From Pseudomonas nitroreducens NBRC 12694 (lineage in GTDB: Bacteria > Pseudomonadota > Gammaproteobacteria > Pseudomonadales > Pseudomonadaceae): a DNA stretch of 64,000 nucleotides. The notes below the pieces were generated by a model. That model was not told the origin of the DNA and did not search any database. It saw nothing but the letters and a program-made list of their open reading frames with translations. A program made the position numbers and the translations under genes. Location of the stretch: the NCBI RefSeq assembly GCF_002091755.1, contig NZ_BDAI01000003.1, positions 124,001-188,000 on the forward strand. The letters run 5' to 3'. The first letter of the stretch is position 1, and every line of letters begins with the position of its first letter. This document shows positions 57,892 to 64,000 of this stretch, piece by piece.

Positions 57892-59666
57892 CAGCGCACC
57901 CCCTCGCTCAGCCAACTCGGGACGCCACCGTCACCGCGCCCGCTGCAGGCCGCCTCGACGCAGGCGGCAAGGCTGCCAAAGTGCACCTGGCGCCCGGCCA
58001 GGCCCGGACCGTAGTGGGCGTACTTCGCCGAATTGGTGATCAGCGTGGTGCAGGACGGCGGAATCACCGGCTCGCCGATCATGCACCAGCAGGTGTCGTT
58101 GAGCAGTTGCACGCCGAAGTCTTCCAGCACCTTCACGTCGCCGGCGGCGCGGGCCTTTTCCTCCACGGCGCGGCCGAGAGCGACGACCAGCGCGACGCCC
58201 GGATGCTTGCGGCGCCCGGCGACCAGCCTGGCCAGTTCGGCACACTCGCTGGCGGAGAAGTGCGGGTTACCCAGGGACACCAGTTGCACGCTGGGCTCTG
58301 CCGCGTGGTCCAGTTCGCGCCAGGAGGCGATCAGGTCCGCCGGGGTGACGCGCAGGTGTTGCAGCGGGGCCTTGCCGCCCAGTGCGGTGGTGACGTCCGG
58401 CGCTTCCGGGGTGACGCCGGCGATGTGGAACATCGGCGCAGCGGAGGTAGTGGCGAAGGCTGCGCCGAAGGCTTTCAGCGCATCGCTGTCCGGCGCCAGC
58501 GGCTGCAGGCCGTCGACCACCGGGATGCGCGTGCCGCACAGCTCGCCGATGTGATAGCCGAGCAGCGGGAAGATCGACTCGTCATGTTCGGCCGGCAGCT
58601 CGACATCGATCCGCAGCACGGCCAGCCGACCTTCGTCGCGGTGGCTGCCGACGTTCGGCGCACGGCCGGTGAGGGCGATGCAGATGTCGAGGTAATCCGG
58701 GTATTTCAGGGTGCGCGCGCCGAGCACGCTGTTGGCGTAGACCACGGCGTTGGACTCGGCCCACACGACCTGTTCGCCGAGGCTCGGCTTGCTGTCCAGC
58801 AGGTAGGGCGCGCAGGTGTAGCTCATCTGCGCGCCCATCTCCATGTAGGCATCGCCCAGCGCGGCGGCGGGCTCGCCGAAGGCCTTGTCGACGCCCAGTT
58901 CGCGCCAGCGGCGGTGATCCACGGAGATGGAATTCAGGGTGGTCGGCACCTTCACCTTGCCGCCCCAGTCCGCCAGTTGGCGGGCGAAGCGCAGGCTGGC
59001 GGGGCCGGTATAGATGCAGCCGTCGATGTGCGCCTGGGCGATGTCCAGCAGGTCCTTCGCGCCTTGCAGCGCGGCCATGCGCAGGACGATCTGCATGGCG
59101 GCCTGGGCGGCCTTGCCGTGCTGGCCGTCGAGCAGCTCATGGTCGCCGGCGGTGAGCACCAGGCCTTCCGGCAAGGGGCCGGCATCGCTGGCCATCACGC
59201 CCTGCCAGCTATCGGCAGGGCGCTCGGCGGTGAGTGTTACCTGTCCGTCTTCGATACGGGCCCAGCCGCCCGTGGACAACTGCTCGAAAGCCTCGTGGCC
59301 CAGGCACAGCACCGGGATGGAGCGGCCGAACAACGCCTGCGCCACCAGCACGCCGAGGGTGAGGATCTCGTCCGGCTCGGCCAGCAGCAGGGCTGCCGGC
59401 GCATGGCCGTTGAGCAGTATTTCCAGCATCACGCTGCTGCCGGTACAGGAGCCGCGTCCGCTGGGAATCGCCAGCACCCGCCCAGGCAGGAAGCTGCCGG
59501 AGAGCGGATGGTGGCGGTCGATGACCTCGCCCGTGAAAGGCTCTACGCCTCCCCAGAAGCTCAGCCCGGTGTCGGCATGGAGTAGCGCCCCTTCGGCGCT
59601 ACCCCCCATCAGGACCCGCCCTGTTAGGCGTGAGTCCCGCACCCTTGAAGCCTGAATCGAAGACAT
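57891..59666 (-). CDS. Aconitase X, cis-3-hydroxy-L-proline dehydratase (fused small and large domains)
   Basis: A fused AcnX type I protein of 591 residues. Residues about 1-135 are the swivel (DUF126-like) domain with SGRGSCTGSSVMLE near 69-82. The larger C-terminal DUF521 domain has GCIYTGPASLRFARQLADWG, MSYTCAPYLLD and LNDTCWCMIGEP, whose cysteines are expected iron-sulfur ligands. AcnX enzymes dehydrate cis-3-hydroxy-L-proline to Delta1-pyrroline-2-carboxylate, which the reductase at 50665 could turn into proline. It follows the binding-protein gene by 13 bases. Equivalent to PA1259 as I recall. Confidence 0.9.
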   Translation of the reverse strand: MSSIQASRVRDSRLTGRVLMGGSAEGALLHADTGLSFWGGVEPFTGEVIDRHHPLSGSFLPGRVLAIPSGRGSCTGSSVMLEILLNGHAPAALLLAEPDEILTLGVLVAQALFGRSIPVLCLGHEAFEQLSTGGWARIEDGQVTLTAERPADSWQGVMASDAGPLPEGLVLTAGDHELLDGQHGKAAQAAMQIVLRMAALQGAKDLLDIAQAHIDGCIYTGPASLRFARQLADWGGKVKVPTTLNSISVDHRRWRELGVDKAFGEPAAALGDAYMEMGAQMSYTCAPYLLDSKPSLGEQVVWAESNAVVYANSVLGARTLKYPDYLDICIALTGRAPNVGSHRDEGRLAVLRIDVELPAEHDESIFPLLGYHIGELCGTRIPVVDGLQPLAPDSDALKAFGAAFATTSAAPMFHIAGVTPEAPDVTTALGGKAPLQHLRVTPADLIASWRELDHAAEPSVQLVSLGNPHFSASECAELARLVAGRRKHPGVALVVALGRAVEEKARAAGDVKVLEDFGVQLLNDTCWCMIGEPVIPPSCTTLITNSAKYAHYGPGLAGRQVHFGSLAACVEAACSGRGDGGVPSWLSEGVR

Positions 59667-59679
59667 GTTGCGCCCGCCG

Positions 59680-60486
59680 TCAGTAGTACACGTGGGGAAC
59701 GGTGAGGTCGACCGGGGTGCCGCCGACCCACTTCTCGTACAGCTCGGCGTAACGGCCGGTGCGGACCTGCTGGTTGACGAAGAGGTTGAGGTAGTGGATC
59801 AGGCCGTACTCGTTGCGCGCGGCGGCCAGCGACACGTAGTCGATCACGTAGGGCGCGTTGCCGACGACCTTCAGGCCCTTGTACTTGCCGGATTTCAGGG
59901 TGGAGGCGGCGACGGTGTTGGTCACCACGGTGGCGTCGATGTGACCCTGGGCGACGGCGAGGATGGTGTCGTTCTGGCTCTGGTAGGCGCGGAAGGAGCC
60001 CTTGCCGCCCCATTTCTTCACGTCCTTCTCCAGAGCGATGGCTTCATAGGTGCCGCTGGTGTTGCCCACCGGGCGGTCCTTTATGTCCTCGTACTGGGTG
60101 ATGCCGGTGTCCTCGCGGGTCAGCACCACCATCTGGAAGGCGAAGTAGGGGATGGTCATGGCGACCGTCTTGGCGCGCTCCAGGGTGTCGGAGGTGGAAG
60201 CGACGATCACGTCGGCGCGGCCGGATACCAGCGCGGGGATACGATCCGGGAAGGGCGTCTCGACGACTTCGGCGGTAACACCGAGGACTTTCGCCAGGTC
60301 GTTGCAGTAGTCCACGTCGAAGCCGACCGGGTTGTTCTGCGCATCGCGCGAACCCATCGGCGGGAAGTCCAGGGTGACGGCGCAGCGCAGCTTGCCGGAT
60401 TCAATGATGTCGTCGAGCTTGTCGGCCTGGGCCTGGCCGACGAGAAACACAGCGGTGAGGGCTAGCGCAATTCGGGAGAATTTCAT
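59680..60486 (-). CDS. Amino-acid ABC transporter periplasmic binding protein
   Basis: An SBP_bac_3 protein of 268 residues. The signal peptide ends VGQAQA before DKLDDIIESG. The family signature GFDVDYCNDLAKVLG and the ligand-binding arginine region DRIPALVSGRADVIVAS are present. Placed first in the transporter/AcnX operon, it probably binds hydroxyproline isomers. The promoter region upstream (60487-60600) holds TTTCATATACGATA, related to the palindrome before the deaminase gene. Equivalent to PA1260 as I recall. Confidence 0.92.
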   Translation of the reverse strand: MKFSRIALALTAVFLVGQAQADKLDDIIESGKLRCAVTLDFPPMGSRDAQNNPVGFDVDYCNDLAKVLGVTAEVVETPFPDRIPALVSGRADVIVASTSDTLERAKTVAMTIPYFAFQMVVLTREDTGITQYEDIKDRPVGNTSGTYEAIALEKDVKKWGGKGSFRAYQSQNDTILAVAQGHIDATVVTNTVAASTLKSGKYKGLKVVGNAPYVIDYVSLAAARNEYGLIHYLNLFVNQQVRTGRYAELYEKWVGGTPVDLTVPHVYY

Positions 60487-60532
60487 GGGGGCCTCTCTGA
60501 GTCAGTGTTGTGCAGCGATTTTGTATTATGGA

Positions 60533-60546
60533 TTTCATATACGATA
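60533..60546. promoter_or_regulatory. Near-palindrome, candidate GntR/FCD operator (site 2)
   Basis: TTTCATATACGATA matches 12 of 14 bases of the perfect palindrome at 54553-54566 and lies 47 bases upstream of the binding-protein ATG. Nearby CATAAT on the minus strand (about 60529-60524) could be the -10 box. The rest of 60547-60789 shows no gene. Confidence 0.5.
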
Positions 60547-60789
60547 TTTCTTAGAGCAAGGCATGTGCCAGAAATGGCCCGGGCATGACCGATCGGTCGC
60601 GAGGCCTGCTATTGGTGGGATCAGGGCTACAGGGTGCTTCGAATTGGCTGTAGGTGCGTTCCGAGCGCTGTTACCAAATGAAGCAGGAGCGTGTTTCGCT
60701 GCCCCGTATGGGAGCACTCGGGAAGCTGTGCGCGTTGATGTCCCTTGTGGGAGCAATTGTCTTCTGCGGGAAAGTTCGTGCCTGCTTTC

Positions 60790-60922
60790 CCCTATCCCCA
60801 GCCCTGGCTACGCGCCCCGCTCCTGAGGGTGAGGGGGCAGATCGTGCCGGCTGACGCTGGGGTCTCATGCTGCTCGGAACGGTCCCCTCTCCCGCTTGCG
60901 GGAGAGGGTTAGGGTGAGGGGG
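60790..60922. repeat. Composite GGGAGAGGG repeat, copy 8
   Basis: CCCTATCCCCAGCCCTGGCT and the variant GCGCCCCGCTCC arm, a linker with CGTGCCGGCTGACGCTGGGG and TCTCATGCTGCTCGGAACGG, then CCCCTCTCCCGCTTGCGGGA ending in GAGGGTTAGGGTGAGGG. Diverged from copies 2 and 7 but recognisably the same element. Confidence 0.75.
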
Positions 60923-60988
60923 CACTTGTAGAGGAGGAGCCCCTCAGCCCATGCCAGCGATCGCGCGCATGGGGCACTACAGGTTTCG

Positions 60989-61768
60989 TCAGTTGGGCGC
61001 GACCTGCGACTCGCGATATTGCGTCGGCGACAGCCCGGTCAGTGCGCGGAACTGCCGGCTGAAGGCGCTGTGGTCTGTGTAGCCGCAACGCAGGGCGATC
61101 TCGGTGATCGGCAGGTCCTCGCCGAGCAGGCGCGTGGCGGCACCCAGGCGCGCCTTGTGGATCATCTGCCGTGGCGTGAGCTGGAAGATGCGCTTGCAGT
61201 GGCGCTCCAGCTGGGCGACGGAGAGGCCGGCCAGCTCGGTCAGCTCGGCAAGGTTGATCGGCTTGTCGAAGTGTTCGCGGATATAGGCGTCCACTGCCGC
61301 CAGGCGCTGGTACGCGGGATGCGTGGATTGCGCCGCCTGCAGGTCGCTGGAAATCCCCGCCATGCCGATCACGGCGCCTTGCGCATCGCGCAGCGCCAGC
61401 TTGTGGGTCAGGCACCAGCCTGGCAGCCGGCCGGGGTAGAGGTGCAGCTCCAGCTGATCGCTGAGCTGGCCGCCGGTTTCCAGTACGCGGCGATCCTGCT
61501 CGGTGTAGATCGGGCCGAAGCGCGACGGGAAGACCTCCTCGGCGGTGCGCCCGAGCAGCTCGCGGGCATCCTTCACACCGCAGCGCCGTGCCAGGGTCTG
61601 GTTGACCAGCACGTAGCGCGCCGCGGTGTCCTTGATGAAGAACACCACGCCGGGCATGGCATCGAGCAGCGGGGAAATCTGCGCAAGGGTCTGCAGCAGG
61701 CTGTCCAGGTCGCGGGCGCCCTGGGGAATCAGGTCGTGCATCGGGAGGCGAGTCGGCTGTCGGAACAT
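60989..61768 (-). CDS. AraC-family regulator with PAS sensor (hydroxyproline regulator)
   Basis: A regulator of 259 residues. A PAS-like domain spans about 30-135 (AMPGVVFFIKDTAARYVLVN, ISSDLQAAQ). The C-terminal AraC domain has LAELTELAGLSVAQLERHCKR and ITEIALRCGYTDHSAFSRQFR. A second start at 61741 (MHDLIPQG) is possible; neither has a clear Shine-Dalgarno site. It lies between the transporter operon and the dehydrogenase subunits, and its PAO1 counterpart PA1261 (LhpR), as I recall, activates the cluster in response to hydroxyproline. Confidence 0.9.
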   Translation of the reverse strand: MFRQPTRLPMHDLIPQGARDLDSLLQTLAQISPLLDAMPGVVFFIKDTAARYVLVNQTLARRCGVKDARELLGRTAEEVFPSRFGPIYTEQDRRVLETGGQLSDQLELHLYPGRLPGWCLTHKLALRDAQGAVIGMAGISSDLQAAQSTHPAYQRLAAVDAYIREHFDKPINLAELTELAGLSVAQLERHCKRIFQLTPRQMIHKARLGAATRLLGEDLPITEIALRCGYTDHSAFSRQFRALTGLSPTQYRESQVAPN

Positions 61769-61863
61769 GGCGGAAGGTACGCTGCAAGGTGGCGAGATGG
61801 CGCGGCGCTGTCAACTCGAAGGGCGCGCAATGCCTCTGGCGAACCACTTGGCGGGGCAACGGC

Positions 61864-61952
61864 GGCGGATAAAGCGTGCCGCTTTAATGCGCCCTACGGG
61901 TGCGATGCGTGAGGCCGACGCAGGGCGGATAACGCCTCAAGCGCTATCCGCC
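61864..61952. repeat. Two GGCGGATAA-type hairpin repeats
   Basis: GGCGGATAAAGCGTGCCGCT with TTAATGCGCCCTACGG at 61864-61899, and GGCGGATAACGCC with GCGCTATCCGCC at 61924-61952. Both relate to the copy at 33296-33325. They fill the gap between the AraC gene and the dehydrogenase operon. Confidence 0.7.
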
Positions 61953-61969
61953 ATCCTTGGTCTATGCCT

Positions 61970-63217
61970 TCAGTCTTCGGCGAGCTGCAGCAGGGTTTCC
62001 ACTCGCGCCGGACTGAAGGGCGGGCGCGGCGCTGGCGGTTGCCAACCGAACAACTGCGTGGCTGCTGCGCCGCACACGCGGCCCTGGCAGGCGCCCATGC
62101 CGCAGCGGCTGGCGAGCTTGGCAGCGGTCCAGTCCGGTTTGCCTGCCAGTGCCGAGTAGGGCACGTCTTCGCAGCGACAGACGAGGGTGTCCGGTTGGGC
62201 GAGCAGGTTCAGGCGCGGGTCGAGGGCAAAGTCCTTCTTCAGTGCGGCGGCGAAGCCCTGCCAACGCTGGCGCTGCGACCAGAGCTCGCGGGCTCGGTCG
62301 TGTTCACCCGCGGCGGCGTGGCCGGCGATGCGACCCTCCACCAGGGCTTTCTCCGAGCCGCCGAAGCCGGTGCATTCGCCCGCGGCGTAGATGCCATCGC
62401 GGCTGCTCGCCTGCCAGGCGTCGACGCGGATTGCACCGTCGTCCACCGCGCAGCCCAGTGCCTGGCCGAGCTGCACGTTGGGGATGAGACCGAAGCCGCA
62501 GCCCAGTCGGTCGCATTCGATTTCCTTCAGCTTGCCACCCTGGCTGATTCGCACGCCTTCCAGGTGATCTGTCCCCAGTGCGGCGACGATATGGCTGTCG
62601 GCACGGTAGGCCGGGTCGTACAGGCCGAAGGACTGCACCAGCTTGTTCGGCCAGCGTGGCAGCTTCAGGGCGAAGCTGGCCAACGCAGACCACGAGGCCT
62701 GTTCGGCGATGCGCTGGATCTTCGCGCCGTTGGCGCGGGCGGTCGCGGCGCTGGCGAGCAGCAACGGGCCGCTGCCGGCGATCACTACGCGCTGGCCGTC
62801 CACCGGTACGCCGCCTTTCACCAGTGCCTGCAGTCCGCCTGCACCGGTGACGCCGGGCAGCGTCCAGCCGGGGAAGGGCAGCAGCAGCTCGCGGGCACCG
62901 GTGCAGAGGATCAGCTTGCGGTAATCCAGCCGCCAGCCACGTTGGAAGTCTTCCAGCAGCAGGCCGTGTTCGCCGGCCAGGGCCACCACGCGGGTGGCGC
63001 TGTGAATCCTGATGTTGGCGCAGGCGGCGACTTTTTCGCGCAGCTCCAGAGCGGCGCGCGGCAGGTGCGCATTGGGCCCGTCGCGCCAGATCTGCCCGCC
63101 GGGCAGCGGGTTGTCGTCGAGGATGACGATGTTGGCGCCGCTCGGCGCGGCGGCGAGGGCGGCGGACATTCCCGCCGGCCCGGCACCGATGATGAGGATA
63201 TCGACGGACTCGCTCAT
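61970..63217 (-). CDS. D-hydroxyproline dehydrogenase, FAD/NAD(P)-type alpha subunit
   Basis: A flavoprotein of 415 residues of the heterotrimeric amino-acid dehydrogenase family (related to octopine/nopaline oxidase and HcnB-type subunits). The FAD motif is IIGAGPAGMSAALAAA near 8-23, the second nucleotide motif VVIAGSGPLLLASA and GIYAAGECTGFGG. A C-terminal cysteine-rich cluster, VCRCEDVPYSAL with GMGACQGRVC, is the BFD-like [2Fe-2S] site. It would oxidise cis-4-hydroxy-D-proline together with the two upstream genes. Its start overlaps the ferredoxin-like gene by four bases (ATGA). Confidence 0.9.
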   Translation of the reverse strand: MSESVDILIIGAGPAGMSAALAAAPSGANIVILDDNPLPGGQIWRDGPNAHLPRAALELREKVAACANIRIHSATRVVALAGEHGLLLEDFQRGWRLDYRKLILCTGARELLLPFPGWTLPGVTGAGGLQALVKGGVPVDGQRVVIAGSGPLLLASAATARANGAKIQRIAEQASWSALASFALKLPRWPNKLVQSFGLYDPAYRADSHIVAALGTDHLEGVRISQGGKLKEIECDRLGCGFGLIPNVQLGQALGCAVDDGAIRVDAWQASSRDGIYAAGECTGFGGSEKALVEGRIAGHAAAGEHDRARELWSQRQRWQGFAAALKKDFALDPRLNLLAQPDTLVCRCEDVPYSALAGKPDWTAAKLASRCGMGACQGRVCGAAATQLFGWQPPAPRPPFSPARVETLLQLAED

Positions 63218-63450
63218 GGGCGCGTCTCCACCTGCATGCCCTCGCGGCACAGGGTCTGGCAGGCCAGGCGGCGCTGGCCGTCGATGATCACCCGGCACTC
63301 CTGGCAGATGCCCATGCCGCATAGCGGCGCACGGCGCTGGCCGCTGACGGAGGTGCGCGTGGTGCCGTCGCCGCCCTGGGCGAGCGCGGCCGCCACCGTG
63401 GTGCCCGCGGTGACGCGCAGGGGGCGGCCGTCGAGGATCAGCTCAGGCAT
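63214..63450 (-). CDS. D-hydroxyproline dehydrogenase, small [2Fe-2S] subunit
   Basis: An iron-sulfur subunit of 78 residues. Four cysteines Cys44, Cys49, Cys52 and Cys64 (LCGMGICQECRV and LACQT) have plant-type ferredoxin spacing. This subunit, related to HcnA, passes electrons between the two flavoprotein subunits. It overlaps both neighbours (8 bases with the upstream oxidase, 4 with the downstream subunit), a strong sign of a stoichiometric complex. Confidence 0.9.
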   Translation of the reverse strand: MPELILDGRPLRVTAGTTVAAALAQGGDGTTRTSVSGQRRAPLCGMGICQECRVIIDGQRRLACQTLCREGMQVETRP

Positions 63451-64000
63451 GGGCGGTGGCTCCGAGGAAGCGGCGCGGGGAATAGGGTTCGGCCGGCAGC
63501 GGCAACGGTTCGCCGCACAGTTGCGCGGCGAGCAAGTCGGCGGTGCCTGGCGCGGTAGTCACCCCCAGGCCTTCGTGGCCGACCGCGAGCCACAGGCCGG
63601 GGCGCTGCGGGTGCTCGCCCACCAGCGGCATGCCGTCGGGGCTGGCGGCGCGGAAGCCGGCCCAGCTGCGGATTACGTTGAGGTTGGCCAGGCCGGGCAT
63701 GTAGTCCACGGCGCGGCGCAGCATCTTCGCCAGCATCCAGCCTTCCACCTGCGGGTCGGTGGTGCCGAACTGCCGCGAGGCGCCGATGAACAACTGGCCG
63801 GTCGGGCGCGGCTGGATGTTGCAGGCCACCGATGGGCCACTGGCGTTGTGCGCGCTGGTCACGTAGCCCAGCTCCACCAGCGTGCGGCGCACCTTGCCGG
63901 GGTAGCGGTCGGTGATCAGCAGATGACCTTTTTTCGGCTCGATGGGCAGGTCGGCGCAGAGCTGCGTGGCCTGGATGCCATTGGCCAGGACGATGGCCTT
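63443..64000 (-). CDS. D-hydroxyproline dehydrogenase, FAD-oxidase-type catalytic subunit (partial)
   Basis: The frame is open to the window edge at 64000, so the N-terminal part is missing; 185 residues are visible. They match the C-terminal half of a DadA/glycine-oxidase-like (DAO) FAD oxidoreductase: AIVLANGIQATQL, KKGHLLITDRYPGKV, then TGQLFIGASRQFG and the FAD-closing VGHEGLGVTTAPGTADLLA. In HcnC-like complexes this subunit holds the substrate site. An apparent start at 63892 is an internal GTG. Confidence 0.9.
   Translation of the reverse strand, partial: KAIVLANGIQATQLCADLPIEPKKGHLLITDRYPGKVRRTLVELGYVTSAHNASGPSVACNIQPRPTGQLFIGASRQFGTTDPQVEGWMLAKMLRRAVDYMPGLANLNVIRSWAGFRAASPDGMPLVGEHPQRPGLWLAVGHEGLGVTTAPGTADLLAAQLCGEPLPLPAEPYSPRRFLGATAHA

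Overview
The window reads as chromosomal DNA of a Pseudomonas close to the P. aeruginosa / P. nitroreducens / P. citronellolis group. The evidence is uniformly high GC content with strong GC3 bias, dense short-gap operons, Pseudomonas-type REP repeats between genes, and gene order that I recall from P. aeruginosa PAO1 in three blocks (about PA1020-PA1025, PA3950-PA3973 and PA1252-PA1267). These synteny statements are from memory and were not searched. I saw no rRNA, tRNA, IS element, prophage or CRISPR array.

Region 1 (1-5883) is a beta-oxidation-like island: two acyl-CoA dehydrogenase subunits, a crotonase-fold isomerase/hydratase, a short-chain dehydrogenase, a PA1024-type NADH:quinone reductase and an OprD-family porin. 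Together they suggest uptake and degradation of an acyl-CoA-forming carboxylic acid whose identity cannot be read from the sequence. Region 2 (5955-29734) is mostly housekeeping. It holds a TetR/AidB-like pair with an inverted repeat touching the start codon, AMP nucleosidase, deoxyribose-phosphate aldolase, a SEC-C protein with a structured leader, an AraC regulator divergent from a sterol-desaturase-like enzyme, RluE, an Lrp regulator, a candidate sRNA locus, a secreted Gly/Pro/Gln-rich protein, a lipoprotein-DinB-cation-efflux operon, HrpB helicase, and a run ending in a DUF2076 protein, a NYN nuclease and a RhlE-type helicase.

Region 3 (29904-36591) is a LuxR regulator followed by a complete PotABCD-like polyamine ABC transporter and an aldehyde dehydrogenase, probably one catabolic operon. 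Region 4 (36707-45947) is a mixed set: VOC and GNAT proteins, a TIGR03862-type flavoprotein, an unknown protein, an HDAC-family hydrolase, an MFS exporter, and the tight series GNAT - double SagB-like oxidoreductase - TesB - HAD hydrolase. Region 5 (46206-50420) holds btuB behind an unusually long cobalamin riboswitch, then a dxs gene separated from its usual xseB-ispA partners.

Region 6 (50665-64000) is a hydroxyproline catabolic cluster. It contains a Delta1-pyrroline-2-carboxylate reductase-like enzyme, alpha-ketoglutarate semialdehyde dehydrogenase, a DHDPS-like deaminase, a proline-racemase-family enzyme with a Ser/Cys active site, an amino-acid ABC transporter, aconitase X (cis-3-hydroxyproline dehydratase), a PAS-AraC regulator and the three-subunit D-hydroxyproline dehydrogenase cut by the window edge. 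Two matching GTATAC-centred palindromes precede the binding-protein gene and the deaminase gene.

At least eight copies of a GGGAGAGGG-type repeat, several carrying the same roughly 50-base linker, lie between genes and are the most repeated unexplained structure in the window.
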